A stretch of DNA of 6,793 bases from Phyllobacteriaceae bacterium UBA1940 (GCA_002336975.1 DDFA01000058.1:1-6793), one strand, 5' to 3'. Counted from the first letter of the stretch, positions 1 to 5,934 are shown. The notes: generated from the sequence alone by a model not told the origin. Numbers and translations are program-made.

Positions 1-317
1 AGGCGGCCGCCAGCCATGCGGGCGACGACATTGACGGCGTCGAGCGCGATCGCGGCCGGCGAGGCGTCGTCGACAAGCGCCGGCAGGGCGTGCTTGTGCG
101 GCAGGGTGGAGACAAAACCGTCGCAGTTCGGCCCGTCGCGCACCGTGGCGACGAAACCCGGCAGCGCCGCCGGGCTGACGTCGAGCGCGACCATGACGCG
201 ATCCTGGCCGGTGCGGGCGAAATGGGCGTTGAACAGGCCGGGCGACCTGGCCTGGGCGATCGGCGTGCCGATCATGAAGACGATGCGGGTGCGGGCGGTC
301 ACGGTGGCTGCTGGCAA
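1..317 (-). CDS. Shikimate dehydrogenase-family (AroE-like) protein, 5' part only
   Basis: This is the N-terminal 105 residues of an AroE-like NAD(P)-dependent dehydrogenase; the rest, including the nucleotide-binding domain, lies left of the window. Family members reduce 3-dehydroshikimate or oxidise shikimate, quinate or related ring carboxylates in the cytoplasm. Numbered from the chosen start, the sequence shows the N-terminal substrate motif TPIAQARSPGLFN (18-30), then STLPHKHA (70-77) with the catalytic Lys75, then DAVN (93-96) with the substrate-binding Asn96. The usual first Ser of the SxS carboxylate-binding pair is Ala23, while the second, Ser25, is kept. The usual NVT before the Lys loop reads VST. 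I chose TTG at 317-315 because a GGAG (327-324) sits six bases upstream. A GTG at 302-300 is the alternative and lacks such a site. The gene is divergent from the GntR gene, so a catabolic paralogue is more likely than the housekeeping aroE. The family is clear; the substrate is not. Confidence 0.85.
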   Translation of the reverse strand, partial: MPAATVTARTRIVFMIGTPIAQARSPGLFNAHFARTGQDRVMVALDVSPAALPGFVATVRDGPNCDGFVSTLPHKHALPALVDDASPAAIALDAVNVVARMAGGR

Positions 318-401
318 GCTGGTCTCCGGCGGGTCGGCCACTACGGCGCGCAGGTGCCAAGCGTGACGCCTGCGCCAAGGGTGGCGAACAATCGCGGACG
401 G

Positions 402-414
402 GTCAAAACTTGAC
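402..414. promoter_or_regulatory. Inverted repeat GTCAA-aac-TTGAC, candidate operator
   Basis: Five-base arms match perfectly around a three-base centre. The right arm overlaps the TTGACT that could be a -35 box for gntR, and the left arm overlaps the mirror-image TTGACC on the other strand. A short palindrome at this place suits a dimeric GntR-family regulator acting on both divergent promoters. Arms of five bases can arise by chance, so the role is inferred. Confidence 0.4.
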
Positions 415-437
415 TCGACCTTCGATGTTGCATAGCA

Positions 438-458
438 GAAAAATATTGAAGATTTTTC
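438..458. promoter_or_regulatory. 21-bp AT-rich palindrome upstream of gntR, candidate operator
   Basis: The sequence reads GAAAAAT, seven central bases, ATTTTTC. Nine of the ten base pairs around the centre at 448 match: seven outer pairs plus TT/AA further in. It stands out against very GC-rich surroundings and ends just upstream of the gntR ribosome-binding site (468-473). It is too AT-rich to be a hairpin terminator. A dimeric regulator binding here would block or overlap the gntR promoter, so autoregulation by the adjacent protein is the simplest reading. Confidence 0.5.
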
Positions 459-478
459 GATACGTTGAAGGAGACGGC

Positions 479-1138
479 GTGTTCGGGAGGAAAAATCAGG
501 ATTCCGACACGGTCGTGCGGCTGATCGCATCCCAGGTTCGGCGCGACATTTCCGTCGGCGTGCTGGCCCCCGACACCAAGCTGAAGATCGAGGACCTGCG
601 GTCGCGATATGGCGGATCGGCGCATTCGTTTCGCGAGGCGCTGACGCTGCTGGCGGCCGAAGGACTGGTCGAGGCCAACGCCCAACGTGGCTTTCGCGTC
701 GCGTCGGCCACCCAGACCGATCTGGAAGACATCTTGCGGCTGCGCGCCGAAATCGAGACGCTGGGCCTCGGCTGGTCGATCAAGCACGGCGATCTGAAAT
801 GGGAGGGCCAGCTGGTCGCCGCCTTCCACACCTATTCCAGGCTGTGCGCCCAGGCGGCGACGGACCGCGCCGCCTATGCGATCGAATGGGACGAGGCGGC
901 GCGGCAGTTTCACGCCGCCTTGACGGCCGCGTGCCATTCGCCGCGGCTGATCGATTTCCAGGACCGGCTGTTCACGCAAAGCAGGCGGTTCCGCTATGCG
1001 GCGCTGATGGAGGACCGCATCGATCTCGAAGCCGAGACGGCGGCGCTGGACGGCGTGGTCAAGGCGACGCTGGCGCGCGACGCCGACACCGCGCGCGCGC
1101 GACTTTCGGCCCAGATCCTCAGCGTGATCGAGCGTTGA
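479..1138 (+). CDS. GntR-family transcriptional regulator, FadR/FCD (CsiR-like) group
   Basis: This encodes a 219-residue DNA-binding regulator, the usual length for the FCD subfamily. Residues about 10-75 form the winged helix-turn-helix, including LRSRYGGSAHSFREAL (40-55), AEGLVE (60-65) and the wing RGFRV (70-74). Residues about 80-215 form the all-helical FCD effector domain, with WDEAARQFHAALTAACHSPRL at 137-157, a pattern typical of CsiR-like members. I chose GTG at 479 because AAGGAG (468-473) lies five bases upstream. TTG at 410 and ATG at 425 are in frame but would run through the palindrome at 438-458 and have no such site. Two features are odd. The recognition helix has HSF where the family usually has TPV. 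Of the usual metal ligands only His145 is clear, with Ala141, Leu190 and Gln212 at the other expected positions. It probably controls both the divergent aroE-like gene and the downstream transporter operon, often as a repressor released by a metabolite. The effector is unknown. Confidence 0.9.
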   Translation: MFGRKNQDSDTVVRLIASQVRRDISVGVLAPDTKLKIEDLRSRYGGSAHSFREALTLLAAEGLVEANAQRGFRVASATQTDLEDILRLRAEIETLGLGWSIKHGDLKWEGQLVAAFHTYSRLCAQAATDRAAYAIEWDEAARQFHAALTAACHSPRLIDFQDRLFTQSRRFRYAALMEDRIDLEAETAALDGVVKATLARDADTARARLSAQILSVIER

Positions 1139-1157
1139 GGCAGACTGCAACACCAAG

Positions 1158-1170
1158 GCCGCGGAGCGGC
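1158..1170 (+). repeat. Short GC hairpin GCCGC-gga-GCGGC between gntR and the binding-protein gene
   Basis: Perfect five-base arms flank a three-base loop 20 bases after the gntR stop codon. No T-run follows, so it is not a standard intrinsic terminator. It could damp read-through from gntR into the transporter genes or protect the gntR transcript end. In DNA this GC-rich, chance is a real alternative. Confidence 0.25.
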
Positions 1171-1182
1171 TGGAGCCAACCC

Positions 1183-1204
1183 GCCTGGACAGAGCAAACC
1201 AGGC
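1183..1204. promoter_or_regulatory. Inverted repeat GCCTGG-N10-CCAGGC upstream of the transporter operon
   Basis: Perfect six-base arms are separated by ten bases. The repeat lies 28 bases before the ATG of the binding-protein gene and 18 bases before its Shine-Dalgarno site. In DNA, half-sites with centres 16 bases apart (about one and a half helical turns) could bind a dimeric regulator. In RNA, it could form a leader hairpin. It does not share arm sequence with the palindromes upstream of gntR, so common control by the same protein is not shown. Confidence 0.3.
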
Positions 1205-1232
1205 AGAACCGGAAACGACAGGGAGGAACGAC

Positions 1233-2246
1233 ATGACTTCGATGACCCGCCGCGCCTTTGGAGCGCTTGCCGCCGCGACCATGCTGACGGGGGTTTCGGC
1301 CGCCAGCGCCGAGCCGATCAAGGTGGGCATCCTGTCGCTGGTGTCGCATTCGCCGAGCATCATCGCCGAGGGCAAGGGCTATTTCAAAGAGCAGGGGCTC
1401 GACGTCGAATTCGTGCCGTTCCAGGCGGCGCAGCCGATGGCGGTGGCGATCGCGTCAGGCGACGTCGATTTCGGCGTGACGGCGATGACCGGCGGACTGA
1501 TCAGCCTGGCCGAGAAGGGCGCCGTCAAGATCATCGGAGGCGCGCTGCAGGAAACCCCGGAGATCGACGGCCAGAAGATCATCGTCTCCAAGGCGGCGTT
1601 CGAAAGCGGCGTGACGACGCCCAAGCAACTGGCCGGAAAACGCTTCGGCATCACCACGGCCGGCTCGTCGTTCCACTACATGGCCAACAAGATCGCCGAC
1701 AAGGAGGGTTTTGCCCGTTCGGCGATGCAGCTGGTGCCGCTGAACGCGGTGCCGGCGGTGATCGCATCGCTGAAATCGGGCCAGATCGACGCCTGGTCGA
1801 TCGTGCCCAACATCGCGGCCGGGCTGACCAAGGGCGGCGAAATTCACGAGATCGGCAAGGTGTCGGACTATATCGACAACTATCAGGTGACGACGGTGTT
1901 CACCTCGAGCGACAACGTCGCCAACAACCGCAAGCTGGTGGAGCAATATCTGGCGGCGCTGTCCAAGGGCATCGCCGACTATAACGCAGCCTTCGTCGAC
2001 AAGACGATGGCGGCCGACGATACCAAGGCGATCGTGGGGATGATCCACAAATACGTCTATTCCGACCGGCCGATCGAGGCCGCCGACCCGGCGATACGCG
2101 CCGGCGCGATGCGCATCAACCAAGGCGCCAGGCTGAACGTGGGCAGCGTCAAGGACCAGCTGGAATGGTTCAAGTCGGAGAAGCTGGTTCCTGCCGAAGC
2201 GTCGATGGAAAAGCTCGTCGACACAAGCTTTGTCGAGACTTTTTAG
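1233..2246 (+). CDS. ABC transporter solute-binding protein, NrtA/SsuA/TauA (NMT1-like) type
   Basis: This encodes a 337-residue exported binding protein that would capture a small organic solute in the periplasm and hand it to the permease. Residues 1-26 form a signal peptide: basic TRR at 5-7, hydrophobic stretch 8-24, and an ASA site before EPIKVG. The TRRAF sequence resembles a twin-arginine motif, so Tat export is possible. The mature part shows the fold's marks: SPSIIAEGKGYFKEQGLDVEF near the N-terminus, then AIASGDVDFGV, then TPKQLAGKRFGIT, then a hinge-like second-lobe segment SLKSGQIDAW. ATG 1233 is preceded by GGAGG (1222-1226) at six bases. It is the first gene of a transporter set with the ATPase and permease downstream. 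Relatives bind nitrate, alkanesulfonates, taurine, pyrimidine thiamine precursors, phthalate and other aromatics, so the ligand is open. Neighbouring redox genes favour an organic carbon source. Confidence 0.92.
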   Translation: MTSMTRRAFGALAAATMLTGVSAASAEPIKVGILSLVSHSPSIIAEGKGYFKEQGLDVEFVPFQAAQPMAVAIASGDVDFGVTAMTGGLISLAEKGAVKIIGGALQETPEIDGQKIIVSKAAFESGVTTPKQLAGKRFGITTAGSSFHYMANKIADKEGFARSAMQLVPLNAVPAVIASLKSGQIDAWSIVPNIAAGLTKGGEIHEIGKVSDYIDNYQVTTVFTSSDNVANNRKLVEQYLAALSKGIADYNAAFVDKTMAADDTKAIVGMIHKYVYSDRPIEAADPAIRAGAMRINQGARLNVGSVKDQLEWFKSEKLVPAEASMEKLVDTSFVETF

Positions 2247-2255
2247 GCCGGCGCC

Positions 2256-2280
2256 GCCGGTTGCCGCTGCGGCAACCGGC
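2256..2280 (+). ncRNA. Strong intercistronic stem-loop between binding-protein and ATPase genes
   Basis: Eleven-base arms (2256-2266 and 2270-2280) are perfectly complementary around the loop CTG, beginning nine bases after the stop codon. No T-run follows, so it is unlikely to terminate fully. In ABC operons a hairpin here commonly protects the upstream message from 3' exonucleases or lets part of the transcription stop, giving more binding protein than membrane components. That role is inferred from position; the stem itself is plain in the sequence. Confidence 0.7.
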
Positions 2281-2302
2281 AAACATCCGGGATGAGACGC
2301 TC

Positions 2303-3073
2303 ATGGACATCGTGATCGACAAGGTCAGTCACCGCTACGGCCAGACCGAGGTGCTGGACGATATCAGCTTCGAGCTGAAGGCCGGCGAGATCGTCTGCAT
2401 CATCGGACCGTCGGGCTGCGGGAAATCGACATTGCTGCGTTTCATCGGCGGGCTGGAGAAACCGACCGCCGGCCAGGTGCTGGTGGCTGGCGAGCCGCCG
2501 GCCGGATCGCTCAATCCGCTGACCTATGTGTTCCAGGATTTCGCGCTGCTGCCGTGGCGCAGCGTCGAGGGCAATGTCAGCCTGGTGCTGGAGGATCACG
2601 GCATCAGGGGCGACAGGGCGCGGGCGATCATCGAGGACGTGCTGAGGCGCACCAAGCTGCTCGACTTCCGCAAGGCGCTGCCGCGCCAGCTGTCGGGCGG
2701 CATGAAGCAGCGCGTGGCGATCGCGCGGGCGCTGTCGGTCAACCCGGCGGTGATGCTGATGGACGAACCGCTGTCGGCGCTGGACAGCCAGACGCGCGAA
2801 CTGCTGCTGGACGACCTGATCGAACTGTGGACGCGCGAACGGTTCTCCGCCTGCTATGTCACCCACAATCTGGCCGAGGCGGTCCGGCTCGGCCACAAGA
2901 TCATCGTGCTGTCGCGCCGGCCGGGGCGCATCCGGCAGATCGTCGAGATCGACATCGCGCTGGCCGAGCGCGCCGAGCGCGGCGCGGAACTGGAACAGAC
3001 GCAGCGGCATCTGTGGAACCTGATGCGCGAGGAGGCGCGCGCCGCCGACATGGAGCTGTCCGATGTCGCTTGA
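2303..3073 (+). CDS. ABC transporter ATP-binding protein, NitT/TauT family
   Basis: This encodes a 256-residue cytoplasmic ATPase that energises import through the permease encoded next. All canonical elements are present: Walker A GPSGCGKST (35-43), Q-loop VFQDFALLPW with Gln78, signature LSGGMKQR (130-137), Walker B VMLMDEP (150-156) with catalytic Glu155, D-loop SALD (158-161) and switch His188 in YVTHNL. The FQDFALLPW form of the Q-loop is characteristic of the nitrate/sulfonate/taurine ATPases. I chose ATG 2303 because the protein then begins MDIVIDKVSHRYG, as relatives do. Longer in-frame openings would overlap the binding-protein gene and read through the stem-loop. A weak GATGAG (2291-2296) precedes the start. 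The stop codon lies inside the permease gene, an 11-base overlap that implies coupled translation. Confidence 0.95.
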   Translation: MDIVIDKVSHRYGQTEVLDDISFELKAGEIVCIIGPSGCGKSTLLRFIGGLEKPTAGQVLVAGEPPAGSLNPLTYVFQDFALLPWRSVEGNVSLVLEDHGIRGDRARAIIEDVLRRTKLLDFRKALPRQLSGGMKQRVAIARALSVNPAVMLMDEPLSALDSQTRELLLDDLIELWTRERFSACYVTHNLAEAVRLGHKIIVLSRRPGRIRQIVEIDIALAERAERGAELEQTQRHLWNLMREEARAADMELSDVA

Positions 3074-3914
3074 CGCCGCAGCCGACCCGACGACCGCGCC
3101 GGCGCGGCCTGCGGCCGCGATGCCGGCCAATGCAAGGCCGGTGCCCTATCGCGGCGGCGGCTTCAAGGTGCGCCGTTTCCGCCTTGTTTCGCCGCTGGTG
3201 TTCATCGTGCTGATCGGGTTGTGGGAACTGGGATCGCGCAGCGGCGTCATCAATTCGATCGCGCTGCCGGCGCCGTCGGAAGCGTTCAGCGCGTTCCAGG
3301 ACCTGGTGCGGTCCGGCATGTTGTGGACGCATCTCGGCGCAAGCCTCTACCGGCTGACGGTCGGCTGGCTGTTCGGGTCGCTGCTCGGCGTCGGCGTCGG
3401 GCTGGCGATCGGGCTGTTTTCGCTGGCGCGCGCCGGACTGCTGCCGATCGTGTCGGCGCTGTTTCCGATCCCGAAGATCGCGCTGCTGCCGCTGTTCATC
3501 GTCTGGTTCGGCATCGGCGAGGGATCGAAAGTGGCGACGATCCTGTTCGGCACGTTCTTCCCGACCGTCATCGCCACCTATGGCGGCGTCGACAATGTCG
3601 ACCGCAACCTGATCCGGATGGGGCAGTCGTTCGGGCTGTCATGGCTGTCGATCGTCAGAAAGATCATCATTCCCGGCGCGCTGCCGGCGATCCTGTCGGG
3701 CTTCCGCATCTCGGCGTCGATCGCCATCGTTCTGCTGGTGGCCGCCGAGATGATCGGCGCGCAATACGGCATCGGCGCCTATATCCTGATGGCGGGCGCG
3801 CTGTTCGCCACCGACCAGCTGATCGCGGGCGTCGCCATCCTGTCGGTTCTCGGCCTGACCGTCAGCTGGGCGATCGGCAAGGCCGAACAATTCTTCCTGA
3901 GCTGGCGGGCGTGA
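3063..3914 (+). CDS. ABC transporter permease, NitT/TauT family (BPD_transp_1)
   Basis: This encodes a 283-residue inner-membrane permease, probably working as a homodimer since only one permease gene is present. About six membrane segments are visible (roughly 42-57, 96-120, 124-148, 157-175, 216-234 and 254-273). The cytoplasmic coupling loop, the EAA-type motif that docks on the ATPase, spans about 187-209, with GQSFGLSW and IIIPGALP. A hydrophilic Ala/Pro-rich tail of about 35 residues precedes the first membrane segment and is longer than strictly needed. ATG 3063 has GGAG (3052-3055) seven bases upstream and overlaps the ATPase gene by 11 bases. A second ATG at codon 20 has no ribosome-binding site. 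The C-terminal end is followed after ten bases by the flavoprotein gene, so all four genes are probably one transcript. Confidence 0.94.
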   Translation: MSLDAAADPTTAPARPAAAMPANARPVPYRGGGFKVRRFRLVSPLVFIVLIGLWELGSRSGVINSIALPAPSEAFSAFQDLVRSGMLWTHLGASLYRLTVGWLFGSLLGVGVGLAIGLFSLARAGLLPIVSALFPIPKIALLPLFIVWFGIGEGSKVATILFGTFFPTVIATYGGVDNVDRNLIRMGQSFGLSWLSIVRKIIIPGALPAILSGFRISASIAIVLLVAAEMIGAQYGIGAYILMAGALFATDQLIAGVAILSVLGLTVSWAIGKAEQFFLSWRA

Positions 3915-3924
3915 CGGCGGCGCG

Positions 3925-5196
3925 ATGAGCAAACGCGTCGAGGCCGATTACGACGTGGTGGTGTGCGGCGGCGGGGCGGCCGGGGTGGCGGCGGCGATCG
4001 GCGCCGCGATGGCGGGCGCGAAGGTCTGCCTGGTGGAAAAATACGGCTTTCTCGGCGGCGCGGCGACGAACGCGCAGGTCTACGCCTATTGCGGCCTGTT
4101 CCAGCAGGGCGACGAGCCGGTGGCGGCGGTCGGCGGCGTTGGTCGTGAAGTGATCGCCGAACTGAAGGCGCACGGCCTGCCCGGCGAGGCGTTCCGGTCC
4201 GAGACCACCGGCAACTGGATCGTGCTGCTGGATGGCGAGGTGCTGAAATTCTCGCTCGACAGGCTGACGCGCCGGCACGGCGTCGAGGTGAAGCTGCATA
4301 CCCGCGTGGCCTCGGTGGCGCGCACCGCGGAGCGGCTGGAGGCGGTGACGCTTGCCGGCATGGGCGGGCGCAGCCGGGTGTCGGCGGAAGCCTTTGTCGA
4401 CGCCAGCGGCGACGCCAATCTGGCGATGCTGGCGGGGCTGCCGTTTAGGGTAGGCGACGGCGAGGGCCATCTGCAGGCGCTGACCATGCCGATCCGCGTC
4501 GGCGGCATCGCCCGCGACCTGACGATCGACCGCGCCGCGCTGCAGGCGGCCATCGCGCGCTACAACAGCCAGGGCGACTACCCGATCCAGCGCACCGACG
4601 GCGGCATCATCATCCGTCTGCCGCTGTCGCACGACATGTGGTGGATGACGGTCGACGTCGCGCTGCCGGACCTGTCGTCCGAGAGTTTCACCGCCGCCGA
4701 AATGGAGGCGCGGGCGCGCGCCAACGATTATGTGGCGCTGCTGAAGCGCGAGATGGAGGGTTTCGAGAACGCCTATCTGGCGGCGACCGGGCCGCAGATC
4801 GGCGTGCGCGAGACGCGGCATCCGGCGGCGCGCTACGACATGACCGGCGAGGACGTGGTTCAGGGCCGCCAGCGCGACGACGCGATCGCGCGTGCCGCCT
4901 GGCCGATCGAACTGCATGGCGAGGCCGGCAAGCCGAGCTATACGTCGATCGGCGGCGCCGGGTTCTGTCATGTGCCCTACGATGCGATCCGGGCGTGGGG
5001 GATCGACAATCTCTGGTATGGCGGCCGCACGATCGGGGCGGACCCGAACGCCTATGGCTCTATCAGGGTGATGGGCACGGCGTTTGCCACCGGCCAGGCG
5101 GCCGGCGTTGCGGCGGCCGACCATGTCGACGCCGGGCACCGGACCAATCTGGCTCGGATACAGGCGAGACTGCGCCGGCAGGGCGCGCTGATCTGA
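3925..5196 (+). CDS. FAD-dependent oxidoreductase (FAD_oxidored family)
   Basis: This encodes a 423-residue, apparently cytoplasmic flavoprotein without signal peptide or membrane segments. The N-terminal Rossmann fold shows YDVVVCGGGAAGVAAA (9-24), with GGGAAG at 15-20 and Glu38 in LVEKYGFLGG for the ADP ribose. The central VDASGDANLA (158-167) matches the second FAD-contact motif of this superfamily. The C-terminal WYGGRTIGADPNAYGSIR and GTAFATGQAAGVAAA segments close the FAD site. Length and motif order fit the FAD_oxidored group (Pfam PF12831), whose members oxidise diverse, mostly unknown substrates. The gene starts ten bases after the permease stop, with only a weak ribosome-binding site, suggesting translational coupling. 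The likely role is oxidation of the imported solute or an early product. The substrate and electron acceptor cannot be told, and a covalent flavin link is not evident. Confidence 0.88.
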   Translation: MSKRVEADYDVVVCGGGAAGVAAAIGAAMAGAKVCLVEKYGFLGGAATNAQVYAYCGLFQQGDEPVAAVGGVGREVIAELKAHGLPGEAFRSETTGNWIVLLDGEVLKFSLDRLTRRHGVEVKLHTRVASVARTAERLEAVTLAGMGGRSRVSAEAFVDASGDANLAMLAGLPFRVGDGEGHLQALTMPIRVGGIARDLTIDRAALQAAIARYNSQGDYPIQRTDGGIIIRLPLSHDMWWMTVDVALPDLSSESFTAAEMEARARANDYVALLKREMEGFENAYLAATGPQIGVRETRHPAARYDMTGEDVVQGRQRDDAIARAAWPIELHGEAGKPSYTSIGGAGFCHVPYDAIRAWGIDNLWYGGRTIGADPNAYGSIRVMGTAFATGQAAGVAAADHVDAGHRTNLARIQARLRRQGALI

Positions 5197-5316
5197 CCGG
5201 GCAGGCGCGCGATCCATCAACGGCGTTGATTGGTCGATCAGATCAATTCGCGGGCGGAATGGTTTGGACAGTGGTATGGAATCTGCGTCGACTGATCCCG
5301 CTGGACGCATCCTCCC
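5197..5316 (+). promoter_or_regulatory. Intergenic gap between flavoprotein and exporter genes, with inverted repeat
   Basis: These 120 bases hold an inverted repeat ATCAAC-ggc-GTTGAT at 5216-5230, with perfect six-base arms that can be lengthened by CC/GG across one bulged base. It begins 20 bases after the flavoprotein stop. It lacks a T-run, so it is a weak terminator at best, or an operator. The following stretch to 5260 is less GC-rich and may contain the promoter of the LysE-type gene, but I see no convincing -35/-10 pair and no clear Shine-Dalgarno site before 5317. Confidence 0.4.
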
Positions 5317-5934
5317 ATGACGCTCGCTGGTTTTCTTGCCTATGCGCTGGCGCTCGCCGTCGCCGCCGCCATTCCCGGACCGGGCGTGACGGCGATTGTG
5401 GCGCGTGCGCTTGGCTCGGGGTTCCGGTCGTCGTTTGCGATGATGCTCGGCGTCGTGCTGGGCGATCTGGTCTGGATGACGGCCGTGGTGCTGGGGCTGG
5501 CGCTTGTCGCGCAGACGTTCGGTCTGGCGTTCATGGCGATCAAATGGGCCGGCGTCGCCTATCTGGCATGGCTGGCCTGGAAGTTCTGGCGCGACGGGAT
5601 CAATACCGAAAAAGTGCAGGCCAAGAAGGGCGCGGGCGGCTTTGTCTCGAACTTTTCGGGCGGACTGGCGCTGACGCTCGGCAACCCGAAGACGATGATC
5701 TTCTACATGGCGATCATGCCAACGATCGTGAACCTGAAGACGATCACGCTGCCGGATTATCTGCTGCTGTCGCTGATTACGGTCGCGGTGCTGCTGGCGG
5801 TGCTGTCTCCCTACCTGCTGCTGGCAACCAAGGCGCGCGGCTTCCTGCAGTCGCCCAAAGGGCTGAAAGTGCTGAGCCGGGGGGCGGCGGCGTTCATGTT
5901 CGGCGCGGCGGCGGCGATCGCGGCGCGCAACTAA
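5317..5934 (+). CDS. LysE/RhtB-family amino-acid exporter
   Basis: This encodes a 205-residue inner-membrane protein of the LysE superfamily, which exports amino acids or their derivatives using the ion gradient. The length is typical. The N-terminal membrane helix carries the family signature IPGPGV (19-24), and LGNPKTMIFYMAIMP (121-135) carries the conserved NPK. Five to six hydrophobic segments are visible (about 4-27, 40-66, 70-90, 115-136, 148-172 and 186-203). ATG 5317 places the PGPG motif at the usual distance from the N-terminus, although the ribosome-binding site is poor. Unlike many LysE genes it has no adjacent LysR or Lrp regulator here. The 120-base gap to the flavoprotein gene leaves open whether it belongs to the catabolic operon. 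The substrate is not predictable at family level. Confidence 0.9.
   Translation: MTLAGFLAYALALAVAAAIPGPGVTAIVARALGSGFRSSFAMMLGVVLGDLVWMTAVVLGLALVAQTFGLAFMAIKWAGVAYLAWLAWKFWRDGINTEKVQAKKGAGGFVSNFSGGLALTLGNPKTMIFYMAIMPTIVNLKTITLPDYLLLSLITVAVLLAVLSPYLLLATKARGFLQSPKGLKVLSRGAAAFMFGAAAAIAARN

Larger units (their letters stand above)
318..478. promoter_or_regulatory. Divergent intergenic regulatory region between the aroE-like and gntR genes
   Basis: These 161 bases separate two divergently transcribed genes and should carry both promoters. The half nearer gntR (about 405-470) is clearly more AT-rich than its surroundings. It holds two inverted repeats (402-414 and 438-458) and a Shine-Dalgarno AAGGAG at 468-473. 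A TTGACT at 410-415 could be a -35 box for gntR, with only a weak -10 candidate (TAGCAG, 433-438) seventeen bases on. A TTGACC on the minus strand (406-401) could serve the aroE-like gene, but no good -10 follows. That a regulatory region lies here follows from gene layout; the promoter boxes are guesses. Confidence 0.7.

Noticed and set aside
373..386. CGCCA-aggg-TGGCG inverted repeat in the divergent region
   Set aside because: Short GC-rich arms are common by chance at this base composition, and it is not placed near a recognisable promoter element.
16..413. Plus-strand open frames of 107 and 116 residues at the left end
   Set aside because: The minus strand here encodes clear AroE motifs, so these are antisense shadows.
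410..478. Upstream TTG (410) or ATG (425) as the gntR start
   Set aside because: Neither has a ribosome-binding site, and both would put the AT-rich palindrome inside the gene; GTG 479 has AAGGAG at ideal spacing.
341..1375. 344-residue minus-strand open frame across gntR
   Set aside because: It overlaps the well-supported regulator gene and the palindromes, and its translation is low-complexity Arg/Gln-rich sequence.
2165..2302. N-terminal extension of the ATPase from GTG 2165
   Set aside because: It overlaps the binding-protein gene, reads through the hairpin, and adds residues foreign to the family.
1455..3130. Two long minus-strand open frames (275 and 295 residues) opposite the binding-protein and ATPase genes
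   Set aside because: Both mirror strongly supported genes and have no recognisable domain.
3862..5310. 482-residue open frame on the minus strand opposite the flavoprotein gene
   Set aside because: It is antisense to a gene with clear FAD motifs, has a His/Arg/Gly-rich composition without family likeness, and is explained by GC-rich codon bias.
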